Shown here: positions 26,724-37,027 of the stretch, one piece after another
Position numbering within the stretch: the first letter of the stretch is position 1
How the letters are laid out: every line of letters begins with the position of its first letter
Assembly (NCBI RefSeq): GCF_016862635.1
Contig: NZ_BONI01000085.1
Span: forward strand, 1-37,795
Source: Catellatospora coxensis
GTDB lineage: Bacteria; Actinomycetota; Actinomycetes; Mycobacteriales; Micromonosporaceae
Direction: 5' to 3'
DNA length: 37,795 bases
Notes under the pieces: generated by a model
Database searches by the model: none
Told to the model about the DNA's origin: nothing
What the model saw: only the letters and a program-made list of their open reading frames with translations
Made by a program: the position numbers and the translations under genes

Positions 26724-26784
26724 GCAAGTCTTAAAGAGTCGCGCCTTCCGGACCTTCCGGAAGGCGCTTCTTTTTAAGAGTTGC
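26724..26784. repeat. Nested palindrome with U-tract after the alpha-glucosidase
   Basis: A perfect 12-bp inner stem GCGCCTTCCGGA/TCCGGAAGGCGC (26741-26752 and 26756-26767) with loop CCT is followed by TTCTTTTT, so it is a convincing intrinsic terminator. Outer arms GCAAGTCTTAAAGAG and CTTTTTAAGAGTTGC extend the pairing. The outer right arm and its G-rich flank match the element at the left window edge. Confidence 0.85.
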
Positions 26785-26850
26785 GGCAGGCAGGGCGGGC
26801 CGAGGGGGATCGGGCGGCGGGGTGGTGCGGGGGTCGGGGAGGATGAGGGG

Positions 26851-27921
26851 GTGGTGGCTGTGGTGGGTTGGGTGCAGCGGATGACCGAGGTCGTCGGCGC
26901 CCGTTATGACGCGCAGGTGGACCGGGCTCGCAAGCGGTCCGCCGCGTTCGACCACCTGTGGCGCATGAAGGAGCGCTACGCCGACGTGCTCGCCGGGCGG
27001 CTGGCCGCGGCCATCGCCTACTACGCCTTCTTCGCCGCGTTCGCGCTGACCATGGTGGCGTACGCGGTGCTGGTCAAGGTCTTCTCCGGCAACGCCGAGC
27101 TGGTGGCCGAGGTGGACCACTTCCTCACCGAGTACTTCCCGGCCGTGAACACCGAGCAGCTGCGCACCTCGGCCGGCTCGATCGGCACCGTCGGCCTGAT
27201 CAGCCTGGTGCTGGCCGGGATCGGCTGGGTGGACGCCTGGCGCTCCTCGCAGCGCGCCATCTGGGGGCTGGACCAGCACCCGGGCAACTTCCTCGTGCTG
27301 CGGCTGACCGACTTCGGCATGCTGCTGGCGCTGGGCATGCTGATGGGCGTGTCGCTGACCGCGATCGACGGCCTGGCCACCATGTTCGACCTGCTGCCCG
27401 GCACCAGCGGCGCGTTCTGGGTACGGGTGAGCGGCTACGCCGTCACGATCGCGGTCAACGCGATGATCGGGTTCGCCCTGGTGACGGTGCTGCCCCGGGT
27501 GCACATGACGCCCCGGCGGCTGCTGCCCGCGATCGGCATCATCGCGGTGGGCCTCACCCTGCTCAACGAGTTCGGGCGCTACTTCGTCCAGCGCACCGAG
27601 AACAACCCGGCGTACGTCGCGGTCGCCGCGTCCGTGGGTCTGCTGCTGTACCTGTACCTGTTCAACCAGATCGTGCTGTGGGCGGTCTCCTACGCGGCCA
27701 CCTCCGCCAACGGCAAGGTGTTCGACCTGGCCTGGGGTCGCCCGCGCAAGCACCACCTGGAGTGGGTGCCGCCCGGCGACATCGCCCGGGCCGAGGCCGA
27801 AGCGGTGCGGGCCGAGACCGAGGACGACGCCGCGGACCGGGCGGCCCGGCTGGAGGGCCCGGAAGACTCCGACGCGCCGGATACGCCGAAGACCCCCGAA
27901 AAGCATCGCGAAGCTCGATGA
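26851..27921 (+). CDS. YihY/virulence factor BrkB family membrane protein
   Basis: A 356-residue integral membrane protein of the YihY family (once misnamed ribonuclease BN). After a basic N-terminus, the family motif RLAAAIAYYAFFAAFALTMVAYAVLVKVF begins the first of about six membrane segments; AWRSSQRAIWGLDQHPGNFLVLRLTDFGMLLALG and YLYLFNQIVLWAVSYAA follow. The C-terminal 60 residues are charged and acidic, probably cytoplasmic. Its function is not established. GTG 26851 is preceded by GGGGAGG eight bases upstream; ATG 26881 is an alternative. The ribosome binding site lies in the G-rich flank of the upstream palindrome. Confidence 0.88.
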   Translation: MVAVVGWVQRMTEVVGARYDAQVDRARKRSAAFDHLWRMKERYADVLAGRLAAAIAYYAFFAAFALTMVAYAVLVKVFSGNAELVAEVDHFLTEYFPAVNTEQLRTSAGSIGTVGLISLVLAGIGWVDAWRSSQRAIWGLDQHPGNFLVLRLTDFGMLLALGMLMGVSLTAIDGLATMFDLLPGTSGAFWVRVSGYAVTIAVNAMIGFALVTVLPRVHMTPRRLLPAIGIIAVGLTLLNEFGRYFVQRTENNPAYVAVAASVGLLLYLYLFNQIVLWAVSYAATSANGKVFDLAWGRPRKHHLEWVPPGDIARAEAEAVRAETEDDAADRAARLEGPEDSDAPDTPKTPEKHREAR

Positions 27922-27928
27922 TGGTCGC

Positions 27929-28342
27929 GTGGGTGCACTCGTGACTTTGGAGCTGCCGGCCGGAGCGCCGCAGCTCGACCTTCCCTGGATCATCACTTTC
28001 GGGCCGCTCGACGACGACGAGGAGTGGGAGCCCGTGGTGTGCGGCCCGTACGAACGGCCGCACGCGCTCGCCCTCGCGCAGCACGTGGTCGCCGACGAGG
28101 ACCTGATGGCGGTCGTCGAACCGCTGCTGCCGGCCACCTCGCTGGAGCAGATCCGCGCGGAGATCGCCAACGCGCAGGACCTGGCCGCGCAGGAGGCCGA
28201 CGAGATCGACGACGTGCTCGACGACGACACGGACGACGAGGAACACGACCACGATCACGACGACCACGTGGTCGAGGCCCCCAGCGCCGACGAGCTCAAG
28301 GCGGGCTTCGCCCGCATCTCCGCCCGCCTCACCGCCTCCTGA
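27929..28342 (+). CDS. Conserved acidic protein of unknown function
   Basis: A 137-residue protein that begins with an ordered region (LELPAGAPQLDLPWIITFGPLDDDEEWEPVVCGPYERPHALALAQ) and ends in a strongly acidic, His-containing tract (DDDTDDEEHDHDHDDH) before a short helix. I do not recognise a named domain. The Asp/His tract could bind metal ions, which is speculation. GTG 27929 or GTG 27941 can start it; no ribosome binding site is obvious. It lies 7 bp after the YihY gene on the same strand and is likely cotranscribed. Confidence 0.75.
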   Translation: MGALVTLELPAGAPQLDLPWIITFGPLDDDEEWEPVVCGPYERPHALALAQHVVADEDLMAVVEPLLPATSLEQIRAEIANAQDLAAQEADEIDDVLDDDTDDEEHDHDHDDHVVEAPSADELKAGFARISARLTAS

Positions 28343-28352
28343 CCCGACTCAC

Positions 28353-28393
28353 CGACCGGCGCGTCCAGGCGCACCGCCCGGACGCGCCGGTCG
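28353..28393. terminator. Bidirectional hairpin between convergent genes
   Basis: A 14-bp perfect inverted repeat CGACCGGCGCGTCC/GGACGCGCCGGTCG with a 13-nt loop lies between the acidic-protein gene and the convergent RNA ligase-like gene. Confidence 0.75.
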
Positions 28394-28431
28394 CTGCTCT
28401 GCGGTTTCGGCGCAAGGGCGGCGGGGGTTGG

Positions 28432-28953
28432 TCAGCCGCGGAGGGGGTAGGAGCGGACGGGTTGCCAGCTGCCGGTGCCGTTGTGCTCGTACCGGGTGAA
28501 GTGGTCGACGTCGAAGCGGGCCGAGTAGTCGGCCAGGCGGTCGAAGACGTCGTCGAGCGCCGGTTCCGGCACGTCGTGGCCGATGGTGACGTGCGGGTGG
28601 TACGGGTGGGCCAGGTCGCGGGCCAGCGGGCCGGTGCGGATCGCGCCGGCCAGCTGCTCGCACTCCCCGATGCCGGTCGCCAGCGCCACGAACACGACCT
28701 GGCTGACCGGCCGGAAGGTGCCGGTGCCGCGCAGCTGGATGGAGAACGGCGCGTTCCGCTCCGCCACGCCGGCCAGCAGCTCGTCGATGCTGCGGTCCAG
28801 CTCGGCGGAGACCGGCAGCATGGTCGGGCCGAGCAGGGTGACGTGCGAGGGGATCAGCGCCGCGAGCGGGTCGCCGGTGGACGCGCGGGCCGCGTCGAGT
28901 TCGGCACCCCACGGTTGCGGGATGCCGATCGCGATACCGATGGTTCGCTCCAC
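28432..28953 (-). CDS. 2'-5' RNA ligase family protein
   Basis: A 173-residue 2H phosphoesterase-type protein. The two histidine motifs are SHVTLLGP in the first half and HPHVTIGHD in the second, each of the HxT form that defines the fold. Members act on cyclic phosphates or 2'-5' linkages in RNA or nucleotides; the substrate here is unknown. The GTG at 28953 has GGAGG five bases upstream, and the frame extends to 28983 without support. It follows trpS on the same strand after 26 bp. Confidence 0.85.
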   Translation of the reverse strand: MERTIGIAIGIPQPWGAELDAARASTGDPLAALIPSHVTLLGPTMLPVSAELDRSIDELLAGVAERNAPFSIQLRGTGTFRPVSQVVFVALATGIGECEQLAGAIRTGPLARDLAHPYHPHVTIGHDVPEPALDDVFDRLADYSARFDVDHFTRYEHNGTGSWQPVRSYPLRG

Positions 28954-28979
28954 CGACGCCTCCAAAACCGCCCGCCGCC

Positions 28980-31535
<2,556 letters not shown>

Positions 31536-31543
31536 CCCGCTCG

Positions 31544-31593
31544 AAGGAAGGGCACCTTCACATCGCTATCGGTAGCGGAAGGTGCCCTTCTTA
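31544..31593. repeat. Nested hairpin, AAGGAAGGGCACCTTC family, copy 1
   Basis: The outer arms AAGGAAGGGCACCTTC and GAAGGTGCCCTTCTTA enclose an inner CGCTA/TAGCG stem with loop TCGG. It lies between the convergent sigma factor and CorC-type genes, 8 bp after the sigma gene stop, and likely terminates both. A second copy with identical outer arms but a different inner stem is at 34873-34922. Confidence 0.85.
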
Positions 31594-31607
31594 ACGTGGC
31601 TGCGCTG

Positions 31608-32594
31608 TCAGGCCAGGTCAGGCAGGGGGTTGGGGTCCAGGGGGAGCGGGTCGGCCGGGGCCGGATCCAGCGGGGTCAGCCGGACCCGGGCGACCCGGCG
31701 GCCGTCCAGGGCCAGCACCGTGAGCCGGTACGCCTCCAGCGTGGCGCTGTCCCCGACGGCCGGCAGCCGGCCCAGCGCGCTCATCAGGAACCCGCCCACC
31801 GTCTCGTACGGCCCGGCGGGCAGCGTGATCCCGGTGCGCTCGGCGAAGTCGGCGAGGTTGAGCATGCCGTCGACCTCGTCCGGCGCGGGACCGCCCGCGG
31901 CGTGGGCGGCGGGGGTGTCGTCGTACTCGTCGTGGATCTCGCCGACCAGCTCCTCGATCAGGTCCTCGAGGGTCACGATGCCGGCGGTGCCGCCGTACTC
32001 GTCGACGACGACGGCGATGGTGTGCCGCTCACGGCGCATCTCCGACAGCGCGGCGAGCACCGGTTTGCTGGCCGGGAAGCGCTTGATCTCGCGGGACAGC
32101 TCGCGGACCGAGCGCTCCGGCCGCTCGTCCCACAGCAGGTCGCGCAGGTGCACGAAGCCCACGACGTCGTCGTGGCTGCCGTCGGCGATCGGCATGCGGG
32201 TGTGCCCGGCCTCGCGGGCCTCGGCGATCGCCTCCGCCACGGTCATGCCCACCGCCAGGAACCACACCTCGGTGCGCGGCACCATCACCTCGCGCAGCGT
32301 GGCCGCCGAGCGCGACAGCGCCTTGCTGATGATGTGCCGTTCGTCCGGGTCCAGCGCCGTGTTCACGGCGATCAGCTCCCGCAGCTCGGCCTCGGTGATC
32401 TGCTCGCGCCCGGCGGTCGCCTCGACCCCGAGCACGCGGCTCGTCCAGCGGGTCAGCGCGTCGGCGGCCCGTACGATGGCCGGTGCCACGGCACGGGCCA
32501 TCCGCCCGGGCGGACGTAACCGGGGCTCCCGTCGGCGCGGCTCGCGGCCATGGGTCTCCCGCTGGCGGGGGGTGTTCTGCCGGGGCACGGACAT
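31608..32594 (-). CDS. CorC/HlyC-type CBS-domain protein without DUF21
   Basis: A 328-residue protein with a CBS pair (REVMVPRTEVWFLAVGMTVAEAIAEAREAGHTRMPI and SKPVLAALSEMRRERHTIAVVVDEYGGTAGIVTLEDLIEELVGEI) and a C-terminal CorC/HlyC transporter-associated domain (ETVGGFLMSALGRLP). Related proteins take part in magnesium and cobalt efflux. The N-terminal four-helix DUF21/CNNM membrane domain, usual in ~430-residue members, is missing; only a basic region and an amphipathic helix precede the CBS pair, as in E. coli CorC. ATG 32594 follows TAATAT by six bases with no Shine-Dalgarno, so the message is probably leaderless. Confidence 0.87.
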   Translation of the reverse strand: MSVPRQNTPRQRETHGREPRRREPRLRPPGRMARAVAPAIVRAADALTRWTSRVLGVEATAGREQITEAELRELIAVNTALDPDERHIISKALSRSAATLREVMVPRTEVWFLAVGMTVAEAIAEAREAGHTRMPIADGSHDDVVGFVHLRDLLWDERPERSVRELSREIKRFPASKPVLAALSEMRRERHTIAVVVDEYGGTAGIVTLEDLIEELVGEIHDEYDDTPAAHAAGGPAPDEVDGMLNLADFAERTGITLPAGPYETVGGFLMSALGRLPAVGDSATLEAYRLTVLALDGRRVARVRLTPLDPAPADPLPLDPNPLPDLA

Positions 32595-32600
32595 GGGCGC

Positions 32601-32606
32601 ATATTA
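32601..32606 (-). promoter_or_regulatory. Leaderless -10 element of the CorC-type gene
   Basis: On the minus strand TAATAT is followed by GCGCCC and then the ATG at 32594, with no ribosome binding site. The -35 region has no good match. Confidence 0.5.
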
Positions 32607-32713
32607 GCGTTCCCGGATAACCGTTCCGGCATGACGAGCGGCACAGGCAGGCCGGGGACAGCGATTTCCGGGTTTTCGCGGGTGTCCGACAGCCCATCGG
32701 AACGTTCGAGCCT

Positions 32714-32745
32714 GTTGCTTTATGTTTGAATGTGATGAAATAGCG
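32714..32745 (+). promoter_or_regulatory. AT-rich control region upstream of galEK
   Basis: An AT-rich stretch in otherwise GC-rich DNA contains TTGCTT (32715-32720) and ATGTTTGAATGTGATGAAAT. The repeated TTTGAATG/TGATGAAA half-sites are reminiscent of DeoR-family operators in actinobacteria. No regulator gene is adjacent, so this is inference. Confidence 0.35.
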
Positions 32746-32810
32746 AGACGACACGACCGCCACGGCGCGGGCTACGCTGGCCCGCACCAGCAGTTCGAGG
32801 AGCTTCTTAC

Positions 32811-33785
32811 ATGAAGGTACTGGTCACCGGAGGCGCCGGATACGTCGGCAGCGCCGTGGCGCGGCTGCTCGTCGACGCCGGCCACGAGGTCGTCGTGCTC
32901 GACGACCTGTCCCGCAACGACGCCTCCCAGGTGCCCGCGGGCGCCCGCCTCGTGCAGGCGCGCATCCACGACGCCGCCACCGTGCTCACCCCCGACGCCG
33001 GGTTCGACGCGGTGCTGCACTTCGCCGGCCTGATCGCGGCCGGGGAGTCGATGGTCCGGCCCGAGCTGCACTGGGACAACAACACCACCGGCTCGCTGGC
33101 GCTGCTCGACGCGATGCGCGCGGCCGGGGTGCGGCGCCTGGTGTTCTCCTCCACCGCCGCCACCTACGGCGACCCGTCCGAGCTGCCGCTGACCGAGAAC
33201 GCGATCACCAAGCCGGTGAACACGTACGGCGCGACCAAGCTCGCCGTCGACATGGCCATCGCCTCCGAGGCGCACGCCCACGAGCTGGCCGCGGTCAGCC
33301 TGCGCTACTTCAACGTGGCCGGCGCGCTGGTGCTGCCGGACGGCTCGATGATCGGCGAGCGGCACGACCCGGAGACCCACCTGATCCCGATCGCGCTCCA
33401 GGTCGCCGCCGGGCAGCGGGAGAAGCTCGCCATCTTCGGCGACGACTACCCGACCCCGGACGGCACCTGCATCCGCGACTACATCCACGTCGGCGACCTG
33501 GCCCAGGCCCACCTGCTGGCGCTGGAGGCGGCCCGCCCCGGCGAGCACCGCGTCTACAACCTCGGCAACGGCACCGGCTTCTCCTGCAAGGAGGTCGTCG
33601 ACGCGGTACGCGAGGTCACCGGGCACCCGCTGCCGGTCGAGATGGCTCCGCGCCGCCCCGGGGACCCGGCCGAGCTGGTCGCCTCGTCGGCGAGGGCGCG
33701 GGCCGAACTCGGCTGGACGCCGGCGAAGCCCGACCTGCGCGACATCGTGGCCGACGCCTGGACCTTCTTCCAGAGCGGGCTGTGA
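32811..33785 (+). CDS. galE: UDP-glucose 4-epimerase
   Basis: A 324-residue extended short-chain dehydrogenase. The NAD-binding GGAGYVGSAVARLL is at the N-terminus; FSSTAATYG and the catalytic YGATK (Tyr-x-x-x-Lys) follow, then LRYFNVAGA and CIRDYIHVGDLAQAH. It interconverts UDP-glucose and UDP-galactose. The ATG has GAGGAG eight bases upstream. It overlaps galK at its 3' end, giving a two-gene galactose operon; a galT gene is not present beside it. Confidence 0.94.
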   Translation: MKVLVTGGAGYVGSAVARLLVDAGHEVVVLDDLSRNDASQVPAGARLVQARIHDAATVLTPDAGFDAVLHFAGLIAAGESMVRPELHWDNNTTGSLALLDAMRAAGVRRLVFSSTAATYGDPSELPLTENAITKPVNTYGATKLAVDMAIASEAHAHELAAVSLRYFNVAGALVLPDGSMIGERHDPETHLIPIALQVAAGQREKLAIFGDDYPTPDGTCIRDYIHVGDLAQAHLLALEAARPGEHRVYNLGNGTGFSCKEVVDAVREVTGHPLPVEMAPRRPGDPAELVASSARARAELGWTPAKPDLRDIVADAWTFFQSGL

Positions 33786-34867
33786 TGACCGTCGACCAGG
33801 GCGTATGGGCCGCGCCGGGCCGGATCAACCTGATCGGCGAGCACACCGACTACAACGACGGCTTCGTGCTGCCGTTCGCGCTCCCGCAGCGCACCGTCGT
33901 CACCGCGTCCCGGCTCGACCGGCCGGAGTGGACCGTCACCTCGACGCTGACCGGGCAGACGGTCACCTTCGACCTGTCCGAGCCGGTCACCGGCTGGGCC
34001 GCGTACGTCGCCGCCGTCGTCTGGGTGCTGCGCGAGGCCGGCCACGAGGTGCCCGGCGCTCGGCTGTCCATCGACTCCGACGTGCCCGGCGGGGCCGGCC
34101 TGTCCTCGTCCGCCGCCCTGGAGTGCGCGGTCCTGTCCGCGCTCGCCGACCTCGGCGGGCTCGACATCCCGGTGGGGCAGCGGCCGTCCCTGGCCCAGCG
34201 CGCCGAGAACGCGTACGTCGGCGTGCCCTGCGGGATCATGGACCAGTCCGCCTCGACGCTGTGCCAGGAGGGACACGCGCTGTTCCTCGACTGCCGCAGC
34301 CTGGCCACCGAGCAGATCCCGCTCGACCTGGCCGGCCAGGGCCTCGCCATCCTCGTCATCGACAGCCGCGCCCCGCACCAGCTCGTCGACGGCGAGTACG
34401 CCGCCCGCCGCGCCGCCTGCGAACGCGCCGCCGAGCTGCTGGGCGTGCCCGCGCTGCGCGACGCCACCCTCGACGACCTGTCCCGGTTGGACGACGAGCT
34501 GCTGATCCGCCGCTCCCGTCACGTCATCACGGAGAACGCCCGCGTGCTCGACACCATCGCGCTGCTGCGCGAGGGCCGGCTGCGCGAGATCGGCCCGCTG
34601 ATGACCGCCTCGCACGCCTCGATGCGCGACGACTTCGAGATCACCGTGCCCGAAGTGGACGAAGCCGTCGACACGGCGCTGGCCGCCGGTGCGTACGGCG
34701 CCCGGATGACCGGCGGCGGCTTCGGCGGCTGCGTGCTCGCCCTGGTCGAGGCCGAGAAGGCCGCCACCGTGGCCGAAGCCGTCACCACCGCCTTCGCCGC
34801 CCGCGACTTCACCCCACCCGCCGCCTTCCTAGCCCTCCCCTCCCCCGGCGCCCACCGCCTGTCCTGA
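33785..34867 (+). CDS. galK: Galactokinase
   Basis: A 360-residue GHMP kinase that phosphorylates galactose at C1. It shows the galactokinase signature GRINLIGEHTDYNDGFVLP, the ATP-binding motif VPGGAGLSSSAALE and the third GHMP motif MTGGGFGGCVLAL. The start is ATG 33785 (overlapping the galE stop as TGATG) or GTG 33782; either means translational coupling with galE. With GalE and a GalT encoded elsewhere it would complete the Leloir pathway. Confidence 0.95.
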   Translation: MTVDQGVWAAPGRINLIGEHTDYNDGFVLPFALPQRTVVTASRLDRPEWTVTSTLTGQTVTFDLSEPVTGWAAYVAAVVWVLREAGHEVPGARLSIDSDVPGGAGLSSSAALECAVLSALADLGGLDIPVGQRPSLAQRAENAYVGVPCGIMDQSASTLCQEGHALFLDCRSLATEQIPLDLAGQGLAILVIDSRAPHQLVDGEYAARRAACERAAELLGVPALRDATLDDLSRLDDELLIRRSRHVITENARVLDTIALLREGRLREIGPLMTASHASMRDDFEITVPEVDEAVDTALAAGAYGARMTGGGFGGCVLALVEAEKAATVAEAVTTAFAARDFTPPAAFLALPSPGAHRLS

Positions 34868-34872
34868 GCCCA

Positions 34873-34922
34873 AAGGAAGGGCACCTTCACGACGCTCCGC
34901 GTTGTAGAAGGTGCCCTTCTTA
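34873..34922. repeat. Nested hairpin, AAGGAAGGGCACCTTC family, copy 2
   Basis: The outer arms are identical to the copy at 31544-31593 over AAGGAAGGGCACCTTC and GAAGGTGCCCTTCTTA. The inner part differs: ACGACGC pairs with GCGTTGT (one wobble or mismatch) around TCC. It starts 5 bp after the galK stop codon and likely terminates the gal operon. Confidence 0.85.
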
Positions 34923-35027
34923 ACGCGCCAGGGCGCTTCACCAGGGATGACGGTGACAGCGGGCGGAGGTGGGGCCGCGCGCCGACCGGCCGGACCGGCG
35001 CAGACCGTTCCCTTCCCGACACCACAG

Positions 35028-35056
35028 TGGACGGTCTTGCGGGCATGCGGCAGGAT
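35028..35056 (+). promoter_or_regulatory. Candidate leaderless promoter of the SPFH gene
   Basis: TGGACG (35028-35033), a 17-base spacer and CAGGAT (35051-35056) are followed by seven bases and the ATG at 35064. No ribosome binding site lies before that ATG. The spacing fits a housekeeping sigma promoter with a leaderless message. Confidence 0.45.
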
Positions 35057-35063
35057 GCCGCGC

Positions 35064-36440
35064 ATGGCTTCCGCGGAACGCAACTCGTACCTCGACCAGG
35101 TCGTGGCCCAGTCGGCACAACTGGAGCAGGACCTGCGGGTGAAGAAGGCCCCCATGGCTCCGGCGCCGGCCGCGGGCGGTGGCGGCGACACCAGCAACCG
35201 GGCCCGGCGCAGCGCCGCCGAGGCGGCCACCACCCCGCCGACCGCCGTCGACGTACGCGTCACCGGTTTCGGCCCGTGGAAGACCGTGCTCGTCCCGCCG
35301 AACGCGTTCGTCGTGCACACCCGGCGCGGCCGCGACAAGCCCCTGCACCTGGGACTCGGCACGTCGTTCCGGTACCGCTCGGCCACCGACTCCTACCTCG
35401 TGGTGCCCGGCACCATGCAGACCATCCTGCTCAACGCCTTCTGCATCTGCCGCGAGCTGCAGGGCGTGCTCGTCCAGGCGTACGTCCAGTGGATCGTCCA
35501 GGACATCGCCACCGCCTACCGCAAGCTCGACTTCGGCGACGCCTCCGACCCGATGCGCCTGGTCAACCTGCAGCTCAAGGAGCAGGCCGAAGCGGCGATC
35601 AAGGACAAGGTCGCCACCATGAGCGTGCACGAGGTGCTCAGCGACAAGCAGCCCATCATCGAGGAGCTGACCGCCCGGCTGCGCGGCGTGGCCGAAGGCG
35701 GCGGCGACAGCGACACCGGCCTCGGCCTGCGCATCGTCACCGTGCAGATCAAGGAGGCCGTGGTCACCTCCGCCCGGCTCTGGGAGAACCTGCAGAAGCC
35801 GTTCCGCTCCGAGCAGGGCCAGCTCGCCCGGCTCGCCGAACTCGGCGCCCAGGAGATCATCACCGGCCGGGAGCTGGCCTCCCAGCGCCTGGACCAGCTC
35901 CAGCGCCTGGAGAACGACCGCGAACTCGCCGACCTCAAGGCCCGCAACGCCGCCGCCGCGTTCGACCGCGACGCCGCCGAGCGGCTACGCCGGGGAGAGC
36001 GCGAGCAGGCCGACGCCCGCGCCCTGGCCAGCCAGGCCAGCGAGACCACCCTGCACGAGCTGCAGTTGGAACAGCAGCGGCACGCGCAGGAGACCGAGAT
36101 GCGCCGGCTGCGCCTGGAACTGGAGCAGACGCTGCAGCGGCTCACCCTCGACCACGAACTCGCCGTCGCCCGCGACCGCGCCGAGCAGCTGCACGCCGCC
36201 GCGCTGCTGGAGCTGGAGCGCGACCGGGTCGGCCAGGACATCGCCAACGGGCGCTCGCCCGAGGCCGTGCAGGCCGAGCTGATTGCGCGGCTGCCGGAGA
36301 TCGTCGCCAAACTTCCCAAGCCCGACGAATTGCGTACGGTCAACCTGTCCGGTGCCGACGGCGGCAGCCTGTCCGGGATCGTCGCCGAGCTGGCCGCCGC
36401 GGTCACCGCGATCCGGTCGGCGGTGGCGGCGCGCGAATGA
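35064..36440 (+). CDS. SPFH/Band 7 domain protein
   Basis: A 458-residue protein with no signal peptide or evident membrane segment. After a ~60-residue Ala/Pro-rich N-terminal region, an SPFH/Band 7-like domain runs to about residue 230 (TVLVPPNAFVVHTRRG, then VPGTMQTILLNAFCI, VQAYVQWIVQDIATAYRKLDF and KDKVATMSVHEVLSDK). A long charged coiled coil follows (~260-405, many Glu, Arg, Gln, Leu), and then a short Ala-rich tail. SPFH proteins form oligomeric scaffolds, often at membranes. ATG 35064 is chosen over earlier in-frame positions, which translate a low-complexity region with no family match. Its stop overlaps the next gene as ATGA. Confidence 0.85.
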   Translation: MASAERNSYLDQVVAQSAQLEQDLRVKKAPMAPAPAAGGGGDTSNRARRSAAEAATTPPTAVDVRVTGFGPWKTVLVPPNAFVVHTRRGRDKPLHLGLGTSFRYRSATDSYLVVPGTMQTILLNAFCICRELQGVLVQAYVQWIVQDIATAYRKLDFGDASDPMRLVNLQLKEQAEAAIKDKVATMSVHEVLSDKQPIIEELTARLRGVAEGGGDSDTGLGLRIVTVQIKEAVVTSARLWENLQKPFRSEQGQLARLAELGAQEIITGRELASQRLDQLQRLENDRELADLKARNAAAAFDRDAAERLRRGEREQADARALASQASETTLHELQLEQQRHAQETEMRRLRLELEQTLQRLTLDHELAVARDRAEQLHAAALLELERDRVGQDIANGRSPEAVQAELIARLPEIVAKLPKPDELRTVNLSGADGGSLSGIVAELAAAVTAIRSAVAARE

Positions 36441-36880
36441 TCGCCTGGGTGGGCCCGTCCGATGCCGCGTTCGGCGCGGTCGCCGAGCTGTTCGACGACT
36501 ACCGCGCCCATTACGGGCAGCAGCGGGCCTACGGCGCGACCCGCCAGTGGCTCCAGGACCAGGCAGCCTCTTCGGGTATGCGGATCAGCGCGGCCTTCGC
36601 CCTCGGACGGCCGTGTGGGCTGCTCACCGTCCTGACGATTCCCGCGTCGCTGACGCTCGGCACGTTCTGGATGATCCGCGATCTCTACGTACATCCGCAG
36701 CACCGAGGGCTGGGGCATGCACGAGCATTGCTTGCACATACGGTGACCGCAGCACGCGAAGCGAACGCCCGCCGAGTGTCGCTGCAGACCGAAACGGACA
36801 ACGGCGCCGCGCGAGCTCTCTACGAGAGCGTCGGCTTTACCGACGTAGCCGGATATGTCTCCTACAGTCTCAACGCCTGA
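36437..36880 (+). CDS. GNAT family N-acetyltransferase
   Basis: A 147-residue acetyl-CoA-dependent acyltransferase. It has the beta4 segment TFWMIRDLYVHPQHRGLGHARALL, with the coenzyme A pyrophosphate-binding RGLGHA, and the late motif NGAARALYESVGF. The substrate (amine, protein or small molecule) cannot be told. The ATG overlaps the SPFH stop codon as ATGA (36437-36440), so the two proteins are probably made together. Codon use becomes less GC-rich towards its 3' end, at the border with the gene-poor tail. Confidence 0.9.
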   Translation: MIAWVGPSDAAFGAVAELFDDYRAHYGQQRAYGATRQWLQDQAASSGMRISAAFALGRPCGLLTVLTIPASLTLGTFWMIRDLYVHPQHRGLGHARALLAHTVTAAREANARRVSLQTETDNGAARALYESVGFTDVAGYVSYSLNA

Positions 36881-36935
36881 GACGCCGAGCGAGTCGTGGA
36901 CAACCCCGCACCAGCGGAACGGTCGGTCTGCGGGT

Positions 36936-36971
36936 ACATCGTTTTTGATGTGACCACACCAAACTTGATGT
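36936..36971. promoter_or_regulatory. TTGATGT repeat cluster
   Basis: TTGATGT occurs at 36945-36951 and again at 36965-36971, two helical turns apart. ACATC at 36936-36940 gives an inverted partner to the first. The pattern fits a multi-site regulator, but no target promoter is clear. Confidence 0.35.
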
Positions 36972-37027
36972 AAGCCCGGGCGAACCGTTCTCCTACGTCA
37001 CCCTGACGAAGGGTAGTCCCATCACGC

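Noticed and set aside
26731-28230. Long minus-strand open frame across the YihY gene
   Set aside because: Low-complexity translation rich in His, Gln, Arg and Gly typical of antisense frames; the plus strand encodes a clear membrane protein.
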